DNA from: Cycas panzhihuaensis
Taxonomy: Eukaryota; Cycadophyta
Direction: 5' to 3'
Assembly (NCBI GenBank): GCA_023213395.1
Contig: CM041465.1
Span: forward strand, 46,445,741-46,509,740
DNA: 64,000 bases
This document shows positions 22,560-33,892 of this stretch, one piece after another. Under the pieces are notes generated by a model. It did no database searches and had not been told where the DNA came from. It saw only the letters and a program-made list of their open reading frames with translations. The position numbers and the translations under genes were made by a program. Each line of letters opens with the position of its first letter. Position 1 is the stretch's first letter.

Positions 22560-24071
22560 TTGATTGTTAGTTCATTTCATTGGAGGGGTTAGAGTAGGGG
22601 TAGTCTTATTCAATGAATTAGAACTCAAAGGTTCACCTTCATCATCTTAGATCTACTTTTCCTTGCCTTTATGGTCTTTATTTACTTTCTCATTATGTTA
22701 AGGCAACATATCCTTATAGATCATTTGGTCTTAAGATGACTTAAAGGAGCGGTTTAACTGAGCACTTGTATTTTGGGTTGCATTTTGAATTATACAATAT
22801 TTGCTTCTATCGTAGGTATTAGTTTGATGATACAAGTGTCATTTTATCTTTTTGAATGGAGGTGGAGGAGGAGGAGCTTGTTTCTTCCTTCCTTGAGTAA
22901 GATAAATAAATTTAGTCTTCTACAAAGGATGGCTCTTAGAAGGACTATTAACACGTAACTTAGTATTGATTACATGCTCTAACGATTTGATAGAAGAAGT
23001 CAGGTGATCATAAGTGGGTTTAGGATGAGAAGCCTTCCTGGTTTAAACTATTTCTTTGGAAGTAATAGGTCTCCTAACCTTCTTAATACCTACTTAGATC
23101 TCAAATATTTCTACAACTAAGGAACAATTAATAGCTTCTTCATAATTTTGAGGACCAAGTTTTAGGACTTTAAGTTATACATATGGCCTCAAAGAATTAG
23201 TAAATAAATCAAATAATATGCTAAGATCAAGATATAAATGGTAAGCATGTATGTAGTCTTTAAATCTTCTAACAAAGTCTCTTGAGGTCTCATTATGATT
23301 CTATTTAATGGCTAAAAGAGATTTGATGCCTAATTCAAATGGTCTCGCTATATCAAAATAGTTGATAAAAGAATCAACTAATTATTGGAATAAGATGATG
23401 AAAGTTGAAGGAAGTTGGTAAAACCACTTCAAATCATCACCTTGAAGAGATTTAGGGAATAGACACATCATGACATAATCATATGCTATGAAATCTTAAC
23501 AAACAAGTGCAGACACCTATATATGGGAAGCAAGATCCTGAGAAGAGTCAACTAAGAATCTCGGTAACTCAGGAAAGAAGGGGAGTATAGGAGATAAAAG
23601 GACCTTATATGGAAATATGGATTTTATGTAATCAAGGAAAGATCTCCTTGGCCTCAATGTAGTAGAGCATTAAGGCAAGGATGACATATAAGGAATAGAC
23701 GAATGGATGGATTGTTATAATTATTATTATTGTAATCATTATTGTTGTTGTGGTTGTGCAATGGTATAAGATGGAAAAGTATGAAGGGGATTAAACCAAG
23801 CTATAGGATTAACCACAAAATTAGTTTGAGGCATAAAGTGTTGTAGAAATATTGGATTAGAAGTAGGAAAAGGATCTAGTTGTGGAGTAGGTCTAAGGAT
23901 ATGTGAAGAAGATGTAGGGTTGGGAACTCTCAAGGCTTACAATTGACTGATTAAAGCATGAGGTTGGATAGAGTGTAAGAAATGTGTTGAGAAGAAGAGG
24001 CCACATTAGATGCTCTAGAAGAATGTGGCTAGGGTCTAATATCATGAGATAAAATCATATACAATGTATGA
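22560..24071 (-). pseudogene. TatB gag, main part
   Basis: Minus-strand translation includes the Pro-rich block 23739-23933 (SSHILRPTPQLDPFPTSNPI), then PFFPELPRFLVDSSQDLAS and GDDLKWFYQLPSTF. The capsid core follows: ARPFELGIKSLLAIK and ETSRDFVRRFKDYIHAYHLY, then LFDLFTNSLRPYV (about 23180-23480). A Lys/Pro stretch is followed by a CCHC-like region whose cysteines are partly lost (HLYHQTNTYDRSKYCIIQN; TatA has WCSYHHTDSHNRSECQTIQ). Stops are frequent. GypC inserts at 24076 and gag resumes at 30615. Confidence 0.8.
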
Positions 24072-24076
24072 GGGGG

Positions 24077-25035
24077 TGATCTAGGAGTATCTACCATATA
24101 TCTATAGGAAGCAAAAAATGCTAGGCATTGGCACAACTAAAAGAAAAAGGACCAAATGATGTCAAGCTAATATGAAATTTTATGTAAAGGAAGAAGAGTC
24201 ATCCCACTACATGTGTGAAAAATGTGGGGTTCAAAAAATATCATTTGATTAGATGGAAAGCCTTGTTTTATAAAAAATAGCTCTCATAGTCGATAGAAAA
24301 ATAACAAATACATACTATATTTAAATTGATGAAAATAGGAGAAAATGATATCTAAATGGGTTAAACTTTTTAGGAAGTAAAGGGGATATGTGTACCTATA
24401 TGTATACTAAATTTGAGCTTAATTAAAATTTGTTAGCCTTAGGTTCCAATCTATAACTTTTTAAAATCACATAAATGCCACTTGGATAACGTGCATTTTT
24501 GTTGTTGGTTATTGTACTTGCATGAATGCCACTTGGTAAACATGTATTTTAGTTTTCTTTCTATAAATTAAGCCCTCTTAAGCTCATTTATGATGTTGGA
24601 CACTTGGTTCTTATGTGTGAGAGAAACTTGACTTAGGAGCAACATTGAGGTAACACTTGGAAGGTGTTAGAGACCATAGAGGAGGCAAATTTTAGCACTT
24701 CAAGCATCCATTTTTAAGAGTGAGAGCTTCATTAAAGGAGACTTGGGAAGTTGAAGGTCCCTGGTGGTATTATTATATTATTTCTTCATTGTAACGTACC
24801 TATTCTTTGCTAGTTATTTTTCTCCACCATTAAATGGAGGTTTTTCTACCTTAATAAAAGTATTATTCTTCTTATCTTGGAGTAATGACAAGTATGCATA
24901 AGTTGGTGTAGAGTATCCTTTTATGGGCTTACTCTTTTACTGATGTTATTGAGAATTTTACACTAACACCCTAGGATCTCAAGGAAAAATATTGGTAATT
25001 AATTTCTTTCCCAATCATACTCTACTTTGGGATCA
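24077..25035 (+). repeat. GypC 5' LTR (959 bp)
   Basis: Starts TGATCTAGGAGTATC and ends CTTTGGGATCA, an inverted pentamer TGATC/GATCA at the two ends. It contains a TATAAATTA (24565-24573) that could be the promoter TATA box. It matches 29644-30609 along its whole length with scattered transitions; I judge about 90% identity by eye. Confidence 0.9.
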
Positions 25036-25041
25036 TATTTT

Positions 25042-25056
25042 TGGTATTAGAGTATG
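25042..25056 (+). other. GypC primer-binding site
   Basis: TGGTATTAGAGTATG lies 6 bp after the LTR end. It differs by two C-to-T changes from TGGTATCAGAGCATG, the initiator tRNA-Met complement. Confidence 0.82.
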
Positions 25057-25169
25057 TGATCTTTATTAAAGGGACTTAAATAGTACAAACAAGGAAAGGA
25101 TACTAAGAGAAAGAAGAAGCTTTTCTTGGGTTGTAATAACCAAGAAGACAAAGAAAGAATCCAAGCACC

Positions 25170-26247
25170 ATGGATGAAAAAGAAGATGGAGATATCATAT
25201 TTGAGAATTTAGAGAAGAACATAGAAGTTTTACTGCAAATGATGACTCAACTTCTACCTCTAGTCAAGGGTAAAGGTAAAGAGAAGGAAGTTGAAGAAGG
25301 ATCCATAGATGACCATAACCATGAAGAAGAAGAGGAGGAGACCTTAAAGCACTCATTTTAATAAAGAAAGGGTACTTCATCTTATCAACCCTTTAAGATA
25401 GAGGTAAAGTTGGACATTCCAACTTATGATGGCAAGGTAAATGCTGAAAATTTGGACCATTGGTTGGATCAACTTAAAACCTACTTTATAATTTATGCTT
25501 ATAGTAATGCTCAAAAGCTTTTATTTGCTAGGATCAAGTCTTACAAACATAATTAACATGGTGGAATGAATATTTGAAGACTCATGATATATCTTCTTTT
25601 TCTTGGATGGATTTTAAGAAAGTAATAAAAAAGTAATACTATCCCATAGATTATGAGGAAGACCAATGGGTCACTTGGAAATATTTATGCCAAGGGAAAG
25701 GTGTATGTGTCCCATATTATACTTCTTTGCTTTTCAAACATGGAATGTTACTTGGTATTAATATAGATGAACATAGCACTCTTATGAAATTCATTGGAGG
25801 ATTACATGATTATATAAGGAAGGAACTAAGGCTTTTTAAGGTTCAATCCATTAGAGAAGTAAGTAAAATGGCTATTTCAATAGAAATTAAAGCAAGAAAC
25901 CTATATCCATGCCTAAAGATTCTACTTTTACTTCTAATAAGCATGAAAAGTATCTTAAATTTCACTCATCTAAAAAGCAAGCAAGAAAGAAGAAAATAAT
26001 TAATTTTGTTCAAAGTTCTAATTATTGTGAGAAATGTGATATTAGTGGTCATGTTGTAGCAAAGTGTTGGAAGTTGCATCTAGAGCTAAAGCCAAAGCAT
26101 ATTAAGGACATGGAATCAAGAAAGAAGGAAAAAGGAAAAGCACTACTTTTTAAGGTGGAGCTTCAAAGTAAAGGAGAAGAAGAGAAGGTTAGTCTACTTA
26201 AAAGTTATAGAGATGATGCTATAAAGGAGGAATTATTTCACTTGTAG
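25170..26247 (+). pseudogene. GypC gag with zinc knuckle
   Basis: The ATG at 25170 opens a 63-codon frame with a Glu/Lys-rich end. After a stop the text continues KIEVKLDIPTYDGKVNAENL, DHWLDQLKTYFI, KTHDISSFSWMDFKKVI, then the open block 25727-25999 (STLMKFIGGLHDYIRKELRL, MAISIEIKARN). A zinc knuckle NYCEKCDISGHVVAKCWKLH (CX2CX4HX4C, intact) lies in the open frame 25909-26247 near 26018-26077. Frames change between blocks, so several indels and stops separate them. Confidence 0.85.
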
Positions 26248-26860
26248 CTTCGAGTAAGAAATAATTCTATTGGTGCCATTATAGATCTGAGGAGCCAAAA
26301 TAATTTGATCTTAGAAAATTTGGTGAAGAGCCTTGGGTTGGTAACTATTCCTCACCCTCACCCATATCCTCTTGGTTGGATCTATAAAGATGTGGAAATG
26401 TAAATATCAAAGCAATGTACACTTAAATTTTCCATCACTAATCCTTTTATTGATTAAGTGATATGTGATGTGGTACCATTAGATGTGTGTCATGTTGTAC
26501 TTAGGAGTCCCTACTTATGGGATCAAGATACACTCTTCTATCAAAAGGAGAGAAAGTAGCAATTGATGAAGGATAATAAGGGATTCATCATAAAGGCTAC
26601 AAAGAAGTACTTAGACAAGATGACATTAATTTTAGCTACTCAAGTAAAAAGGATGATTAATACATGTAGCAAATTTATCATCTCAATGGTAAGGAGCAAA
26701 GAAGATCCAAGAGATGAAGGAGATCCTTCTACTTACACTCTTCTTATATCACCTAAACAAATGCAATAAATTAAGGATTTAAAGATAAGGCATGGCAGTC
26801 TATTTTAGCATGTTGATAGGTTACCGCCAAAGAGAAAGATAGAGCATGATATCACTCTTG
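26248..26860 (+). pseudogene. GypC aspartic protease
   Basis: Translation shows NSIGAIIDLRSQNNLILENL at about 26263-26320, then PHPHPYPLGWIYKDVEM, ICDVVPLDVCHVVLRSPYLW. The expected active-site triad D-S-G reads D-L-R (GAT CTG AGG at 26284-26292), so two of the three residues are lost. The block 26563-26769 is the PR-RT linker. Confidence 0.78.
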
Positions 26861-26874
26861 TAGGAGATGCATCA

Positions 26875-28110
26875 TTGCCTAATATTGCTTTGTATAGGCA
26901 CTCCATTATAAAGAATAATGAGATAAAGAGGCAAGTTGAGGAGTTACTTGATCAAGGGTTTATAAGACCTTCATGTTCATCTTATGGTTCACCAATTATC
27001 TTGGTGCCTAAGAAGGATGGAGGATGGAGAATATGTGTAGACTTTCATGCTTTGAATAAAATCATAATTAAAAATTGCTATCCCTTGCCTCGCATAGATG
27101 ATTTGCTTAATCAAATTCATCATGCTTGTTATTTTACTAAGTTGGATTTGAAAAGTAGTTATCACCAAGTTAGGGTCAAAGAGGAGGACACATGGAAGAT
27201 GATCTTCAAAATAAAGCAAGGACTCTTTGAATGGATGATTATGCCTTTTAGATTATGTAATGCTCTTACAACATTCATGAGGCTAATGAATGAAGTGTTA
27301 AGGATTTACTTGGATAATTTTGTTATTATCTATCTTGATGACATTTTAATTTTTAGCAACATATAGGAGGAATATTTGTAGCACATAGAAAAAGTTTTGA
27401 AGACTTTGGATAAGCATCATTTAAAGCTCAATATGAAGAAGTATGAATTTAGCAAGGAGAACTTGGTCTTCTTAGGCTTTTTGGTTGGAGGAGGAAAATT
27501 GAGCATCAATTCACTCAAGACTCAAGCCATTCTCAAATGGCTTAGGCCAATAAACACCATAGAGGTGAGAATCTTTTTAGGATCTTGTCAATACTTGAGA
27601 AAGTTTATTCTTCATTTCTCACAAGTTGCACCACCTCTACATGGATTGATAAAAGTTAGTAAAATGTTTACTTGGGGTTCTAAGTAGGAAGAAGATTTTA
27701 TTCTTTTAAATAAGAAAATTTGTGAAGCATTGGTTTTGGTAATGCCAAATTTGTAAAGGCCTTTTGAAGTAGAAGATAATACAAGTGGAAATGCGATGGG
27801 AGCTATCCTTATTCAAGATGGGAAGCTTATTGCTTACCATTTGGAAGTCTTCACCCTTCAAATGAAAAACTACTCAACACATGATCAGGAAATGTTCACA
27901 CTACATTAAGAATGTAAGCATTAGAGGTCTTACTTACTTGGAAAAGAGGTTGTACTTCATATTGATCATAAGCATCTTCAATTTTTGTAAACCCAAAGTA
28001 AATTACAGTAAGCAAGACACATGAAATAGATGAGTTATTTACAATAATTCAATATTGTAATTAAGTACAAAAAGGGATCTACTAACAAAATTGATGATAT
28101 GTTATCTAGA
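26875..28110 (+). pseudogene. GypC reverse transcriptase and RNase H
   Basis: RT is open at 26875-27366 (163 codons). It has LLDQGFIRPSCSSYGSPIIL, VPKKDGGWRICVDFHALNKI, FTKLDLKSSYHQVRVKEED, IMPFRLCNALTTFMRLMNEV and IYLDDILIFSNI. The YLDD box (27331-27342) is intact. The block 27397-27687 is the thumb (MKKYEFSKENLVFLGFLVGG, FLGSCQYLRKFI). RNase H follows with stops: GNAMGAILIQDGKLIAYH, LHIDHKHLQFL, NKIDDMLSRP. Confidence 0.92.
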
Positions 28111-29390
28111 CCATCTTGTTCCTCTTCTTCTTCTTCTATTTTTGTTTGTAGTTATCTTATGAGTTTGTAGGTGGAGCTAATGCATCATAAAGAGTACAAA
28201 GACTTATACCATAAAGATGAAACCTTGAGGGAAGAATTAGGGAACCTAGTGAAATGAATACCCTCCTAACTTGCTTGGAAGTATGGTCTACTTTTCAAAG
28301 GGTAGTAGCTTTATATTCCATTAAAAGGAGATAAGATCAAATGGCTCAGAGAAGCCCATACTTCTAAAGTAGTTGGTCACTTTGGTGTAGATAAGACTTT
28401 AGAAAACTTAAGAAGATATGTTGTATAGCCAAAGATATAAAATGATGTAAGCAAATATGTAAAAGGATGTGTAATGTGTAATACTTCTAAGCCTTCTTCT
28501 AGAAAATTAGGATTATATACATTGCTACCCATTCCCACTAGACCTTGGCAAAGTATCTCCATAGATTTCTTATGGGGACTTCCCATGACTAGAAAGGAAC
28601 ATGACTATCTCTTTGTTGTTGTAGATAGGTTTAGCAAGATGATATGTTTAATACCTTGTAAGAAGACAATCACAGGAGTGGAGCAGTTGAGTTGTTCTTT
28701 GAGAATGTATGGAAAAATTTTGGCTTGCCTTCTTCCATCATTTCATATTAGGACACTCAATTCCTTTAATCATTTTAGAAGATACCATGGGAGATGATGG
28801 ACACCAAATTAAAGAGGAGTACAAGTTTCCATCCTTAAAGAGATGGACAAACCAAATTAGTAAATAAAACTTTAATACATTTGTTGAGGGGATACAATTC
28901 CATGCATCCCAAGACTTGGGATAAAGCATTGGCTTTTCTACAATTTACATTTAATAGGGTAATGTATGCATCACACTCTAAATTACCTTTTGAAGTTTAT
29001 TTGGGATACTTACCTCAAAGTCCATTTGACTTAGAGTTTTCCATGCAAGCTAAGGAAGGATTTGCCAAGAGAAGAAAAGACATCTAGAGAGTCCACAAAG
29101 AAGTACATGATCAACTTCTAAGGACTTAGCAAAAGTATAAGGAAATACATGACAAGAATATGTAAGATTATACTTTTTAAGAAGGAAATTTGGTATCATT
29201 ATACTTGAGTAAGGAGAGGTTGAAAGAAGAAGGCAAAAAACTCAAACCTATAAGGTATGGACCATTCAAAATTTTGAGAAAAGTAGGTGGAAATGCTTTC
29301 TAACTAGATCTTCCACCTTATATACAAATATATTCAGTAGAAAATGTTAAATATTTGAAACTCTTTGAGCTCTCCATGCTAGATGAGGAC
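28111..29390 (+). pseudogene. GypC integrase
   Basis: HHCC zone at about 28360-28490 (VVGHFGVDKTLENLRRY, VKGCVMCNTSKPSSRKLG). The core frame 28474-28797 gives PWQSISIDFLWGLPMTRKEH (first Asp) and YLFVVVDRFSKMICLIPCKK. The second-Asp area near 28740 is shifted. A block at 28881-29087 has LLRGYNSMHPKTWDKALAFL, then FTFNRVMYASHSKLPFEVYL. The tail GPFKILRKVGGNAF, LDLPPYIQIYSVENVKYLKL ends at about 29390 without a visible chromodomain. Confidence 0.88.
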
Positions 29391-29643
29391 TAGGACTAGT
29401 TCACTTTAACTTTAATTGATGACTTATATTTGGAAAGTGAGGAGCCTCTTAAGGAGGATTGTATATTGGAGAGAAAATCCACTATAACAAGACATAAGAT
29501 ATATGAATCTTTTAGGATTGGAGTAGCAAGATAATTGCCTAGTAAGTCCAAGTGGTTTAGTAGGAAACAAGGGGAATAACACTTCACCCATCTTCAATTC
29601 TAAGGCAAACAAGAGTTGGCTACTTTCCAAGGAAGAGGAGCCA
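29391..29643 (+). other. GypC 3' end and polypurine tract
   Basis: Short non-coding stretch after IN. AAGGAAGAGGAGCCA at 29629-29643 directly precedes the 3' LTR and serves as the likely polypurine tract. Confidence 0.7.
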
Positions 29644-30609
29644 TGATCTAAGAGGATCTACCATATGTCTACAACAAGCAAGAAATTCTAGGCATTGGTA
29701 CAACTAAAAGAAAAAAGGCCAAATGGTATCAAACTAATATGAAATTTTATGAAAAGGAAGAAGATAAATCCTACTACATGTGCTACATGTGTGTAAAATG
29801 TGGGGTTTAAAAAGTATCATTTGATTAGATGGAAAGCCTTATTTTACAGAAAATAGCTTCCACAGCCAACAAAAAATAATAAATATATACTATTTTTAAA
29901 TCAATGAAAATAGGGACAAATGATATCCAAATGGGCTAAAATTTTGAGGAACTAAAGGGGACATATGTACCTATACATATACCAAATTTGATCTTAATTA
30001 GAGTTTGTTATCCCTATGTACTAAGCCACAACATTTTAGAATTACATGAATACCACTTAGATAACATGGATTTTTGTTGTTGGTGATTGTACTTATATGA
30101 ATGCCACTTGGTAAACATGCATTTTAGTTTTATTTCTATAAATTAGACCATCTTAAGATCATTTATTATGTTGAAGACTTGGGTCTTATGTGTTAGAGAT
30201 ACTTGACTTAGGAGCAACATTGAGGTAGCACTTGGAAGATATTAGAGACCATAGAGGAGGCAAATTTTAGCACTTCAAGCATCCATTTTGGAGAGTCAGA
30301 GCTTCATTGAAGGAGTATTGGGAAGTTGGAGGCCCCTTGTAGTATTATTATATCATTTCTTCATTATAACTTGCCTATTCTTTGCTAGTTATTTTTCTCC
30401 ACCATTAAATAGAGATTTTCTAGCTTAATAAAAGTATTATTCTTCTTACCTTGGAGTAATGACAAGTATGCATGAGTTGGTGTAGAGTATCCTTTTATGA
30501 GATCATTCTTTTATTGATGTTATTAGGAAATTTATAATAACACCCTAGGATCTCAAGGAAAAAGTTTAGTAATTAATTTCTTTCCCAATCACACTCCACT
30601 TTGGGATCA
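29644..30609 (+). repeat. GypC 3' LTR (966 bp)
   Basis: Starts TGATCTAAGAGGATC and ends CTTTGGGATCA. It aligns throughout with 24077-25035. TatB gag sequence starts again after the duplicated AGGGG. Confidence 0.9.
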
Positions 30610-30614
30610 AGGGG

Positions 30615-31363
30615 TAATTGAGTGATGGAAGAAATATAATAAGAGGAGGTCATCCTAGTGGTAAAGAGCAAATGGGTTGTAGGTTTGGTGAAGGGAAAAC
30701 CACTCAACTAAAAGTAGGTACGTGAGAGGAATTAGGGTTTCCATGAGCAAGAATGGTAATAGTACCTTCATGGGTAGAAGGTATAGTATGCAAAACGTGA
30801 ATATAAACTTATAGCCTAGAAGGAGAGTGGTGGGGCTATAAATGAATTAACTTATAGTTATCCACCTCCTCTCATGAGAAGGATTAAGGGATTGAATGAC
30901 ATTAGGTGGAGGCTCAACTTGAATTGACTCATAATCCTCACCCAAAAGACCAAATTGAAGATGGTGTGGTGAGGATGTCATGGTATAAGTCTCCAAATAT
31001 AATAGATCTTGATAACTAGGCTAGTGAGAACTGACTCAAAGTATGATGAATGTGCTTGAATGGGAGGTGGTTCTTCTTATGCAAAAGAAGGATCTATAAA
31101 AAAAAGATCACCTTGATATTAAGAGGGTTCAAGATATCCTTACTCCATGGGTAGACACATTGTATAACTAGGTCAAAACTTCAGGGGGCTAAATATAAGT
31201 GTCATAAGCCTGAAGTTTTAAAGATTCAACATAAGATGATGAAACTTCTTGACTAAAGTGTGAAGGATAAGCTTAAGGATCCAGTGAGAGGTCTTGAACC
31301 CTTAAAGAGTGCTTAAGAGTAGGTATTGTATTTTCCAATGCTTTAAAAAGAAAATAAATAGTA
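30615..31363 (-). pseudogene. TatB gag N-terminal part / leader
   Basis: Reverse complement of this stretch aligns with TatA 36050-36800, for example the block around TTTCATCATC at 31230 with TatA 36084-36093, and GGATATCTTG-like with TatA 36185. Translation is badly interrupted by stops in both copies. It lies between the TatB PBS and the GypC insertion. Confidence 0.7.
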
Positions 31364-31381
31364 GCTTCCCAATATGATCGC
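31364..31381 (-). other. TatB primer-binding site (decayed)
   Basis: The minus strand reads GCGATCATATTGGGAAGC, 8 bases after the LTR end. The intact TatA site is GGCGACCATACTGGGGAG. The differences are mainly G-to-A and C-to-T transitions. Tat/Ogre elements are known for a TGGCGAC...CTGGGGA primer site, generally assigned to tRNA-Arg. Confidence 0.8.
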
Positions 31382-31389
31382 AAAAAATA

Positions 31390-33720
31390 TGGTGCATCTT
31401 GGGTGGACCTAAATAAAATATCTTTCAATCAGTGGGGTGTTTTCTTTATTTCAAGTAAGACCAAGAGATATAAAGTATAAGATGACCTAAGTAACCACCT
31501 TTGCCGTCTTCACCTAGTTATTCCATATAACAAAGCTATGAATGAGTGATGTGATGAAAGGCTTGGATGTATGGGGTGGTAGAAACCACTAGCCTACACA
31601 GCTGGATGAAGAAGTTCTAAGTTCAGAGCTACTCTAACAATATTTTCTATGTCCTTCTTAGGGACTCCTAACCTTTGATTCTTTCAACCTATTGAGTTTT
31701 ACTTGAATAAAGGGGAAGGGATAAGCAAATAGAAGTTGTTTGGTTTTCTTTCTTTTTATTTTTCTTTTGTTTTGTTTTGATTTTTAATGTTTATATTTTT
31801 TCAATGAGATGAAACAAAATAAACAAAGGAAATCAATGAAATAACAAGGCCTATTCTATCTTCAACAAGCAAGTAAAGAAAGCTAGATGTATGTAATATT
31901 TATTTTTTTTGTTTTAAAGATGAAGCACACTAGAATGAATATGAAACTATCTCTTTTAAATACAATACACACACTTTACTAAGAGAAGAAAAGCACTAAT
32001 ATGAGATGCAACACAACATGTAATTGCTTATGTAAGATTTCAAAAGATTCAATAATATGTAATACCAATGAAAAGCTCTTTATCTTATACACATGCCATC
32101 TTATCTGTGAATGAAGGTTCTATAATGTAAATGAGAAATTTTAAAGATGTACTACTATTGTTTTAAATAAATTTTCATACCATTAATATTACATGCAACT
32201 AATCATACCCCAACTATAGTCCTCATATAAGAAACAATCAACACAACTTAGAGATTCTATCATAATTAGAGGAAAAAGGACTCTAAAGGGATCCTTAAAC
32301 CTCTAATGATATGAAAAAATCAAATATATATATCAATCACCAATTAGATTTTTCTTTCTAAAGGAAGGAAACCAAATCAAAGAGTAAAATCATGTAAGCA
32401 TCAAAATCAAGACTTTATTCTTATTGTAAAATTCTACCTCATAATGGCTCTTTTTCTTTCTTTTAATCAAATTTCTCCAAACAGTCCTTTAAAACAAGTA
32501 AAGAAAGAAAGGAAACAAGCAAAAAAGCCTAAACCATAGCCAAATACAAGCCAAAATGGATGATAAACTACTTGAAATTTAGACTATTATGAAAGAGTAA
32601 AAAGAGATAGCTATTTAAATTATGAAGAGATGACTATGCTCCACCTTAGCCTACCTCTTTTAAACCCCACAAAGGGCTGGCCTTTTAGCCAATATTCTAA
32701 GTTAAAAATGAACACAAGATCACCACAATAACCAACAAAAAGAGATAGTAAATTCTGAGTAAGAAACAACCCCCAACAAGCAGTGAAATGATAAGAAATC
32801 AAATAGGAAAGATCTTACTAATAGAGAAGACTTTTGAGGCTAAAAATGATAAGAAAAATGATGAAACTTGGGAAGTAAACCATCAAAATTTGAGTATCAA
32901 TAGAGCAACGAGCTTCAACATTAAATCTTCCTTTTGATTTCACCCAAAAGAATCAATAAAAATTAATCTCCAAATCACAATAGTAATAGTCTTCAAAAAG
33001 TCTCAAAATCTCCAATAAATCACATAAAAAACTTGAATTCTTGACTCTTTAAATCTCCATCATAGATAACAATATACCTCTAATCACTCTAAGGTGTTTG
33101 TAAGATAAGATTTCATTGAATCTAGGTGGCAACGTGCAAAAATTTGGTGCACTAACTAAGTTTTATATGCATAATAGTAAAAAATATGATTAGTCACATT
33201 TTTGGACTTACTAAAAATGTAACTTTACTCTAAAAACATGACCAGTCATAGTTTTGGCAGCACAAAAATGCAATAAACGTGAAAGTAAAAATTAGCTCAT
33301 CAAAAAGTTAAAATTTTAATTTTAAACATAAATTCAAGTATAAATAACTTTATAAATGAGGAAAGAACCCTAAAACATGATGAAAATGATGAGCACAAGC
33401 CCAAAAATAATAAAAAATGATAAATCATGGGTGAAATAAAAAATAAAACATAAAAACAAAAACATTCTAAAGGAAACATTAGATAAAGTAATCATGAAAG
33501 AAAAATTTTAATGCTATAAGTCTTAATCATCGATAGGTGATAGCATAATATAAAACACAACATCATTCATCATACATCATTAAGCAAATCATTATATTAA
33601 TTCATCAAAACATGGCCTAACTCATAAAACTAAGTTCATCATTCATTTTTTTTATGAAACCATAGAAGAACTATATCAAACATTATAAATATAAATAAGA
33701 GGCCACGTTTTAATGAAATG
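31390..33720 (-). repeat. TatB 5' LTR (2331 bp)
   Basis: Matches 2600-4909 over its length. The inner end reads TGGTGCATC (...CACCA on the minus strand). The outer end reads TTTTAATGAAATG, a mutated form of the GTGAAACA seen at 4909. GATTG follows as target duplication. Reverse-complemented, it is homologous to the TatA LTRs at lower identity (about two thirds by eye). Confidence 0.88.
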
Positions 33721-33725
33721 GATTG
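33721..33725. repeat. Target-site duplication of TatB, right copy (GATTG)
   Basis: Partner of GATTA at 2595-2599; one mismatch. Confidence 0.78.
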
Positions 33726-33892
33726 TTATTTATGTACTAAACTAAGTATTAACAAAAGCAATTAGTGATGTGATGCCATAAAAGAAATGGACTAATTAAA
33801 ATCCTTTTGTTGATTATTTTAAAGTCTTTAAGTGCATTGATGCACATATCCTTGATCATAAATATAAGAAAATGGATCTCAAAAGTTAGAAA
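33726..33892 (+). pseudogene. CopiaH integrase C-terminal piece
   Basis: One + frame reads VLN, VLTKAISDVMP, then PFVDYFKVFKCIDAHILDHK and YKKMDLKS with four stops. This is the copia integrase end: YLLN-R-x-PT-(K/R)-x, then P-x-V-x-(H/Y)-(L/F)-(R/K)-VFGC-x-(A)-x-(A)H-x-P-D, and KKLD-x-KS. It continues the integrase interrupted at 2594. It stops at 33892, where a truncated TatA LTR starts. Confidence 0.82.

Larger units (their letters stand above)
24077..30609 (+). mobile_element. GypC: complete Ty3/gypsy element inserted in TatB gag
   Basis: LTRs at 24077-25035 (959 bp) and 29644-30609 (966 bp) share the termini TGATC...GATCA. Flanks GGGGG (24072-24076) and AGGGG (30610-30614) are a 5-bp duplication with one change. 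An initiator-Met type PBS follows the left LTR and a purine tract precedes the right LTR. Inside are gag, PR, RT, RNase H and IN in gypsy order. Stops and shifts break the polyprotein. TatB gag homology to TatA resumes on both sides. A chromodomain was not seen after IN. Confidence 0.92.
2600..33720 (-). mobile_element. TatB: Tat/Ogre-like Ty3/gypsy retrotransposon with three elements inside it
   Basis: Two direct repeats of about 2.3 kb (2600-4909 and 31390-33720) are its LTRs, both starting TGTTTCA-like and ending CCA on the minus strand. Reading from the right: 5' LTR, Tat-type PBS (31364-31381), gag (30615-31363 and 22560-24071), PR (about 21870-22523), RT and RNase H (19380-20560), the IN tail (10540-10790), aRNH (9150-9564), a 3' non-coding zone with an antisense PMD-like frame, PPT (4910-4920), 3' LTR. 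GypC splits gag. CopiaF and ChrD, fused by a deletion, replace the end of RNase H and most of IN. Without insertions the element would be roughly 16 kb. All coding parts carry stops. It is the same family as TatA. Confidence 0.88.
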
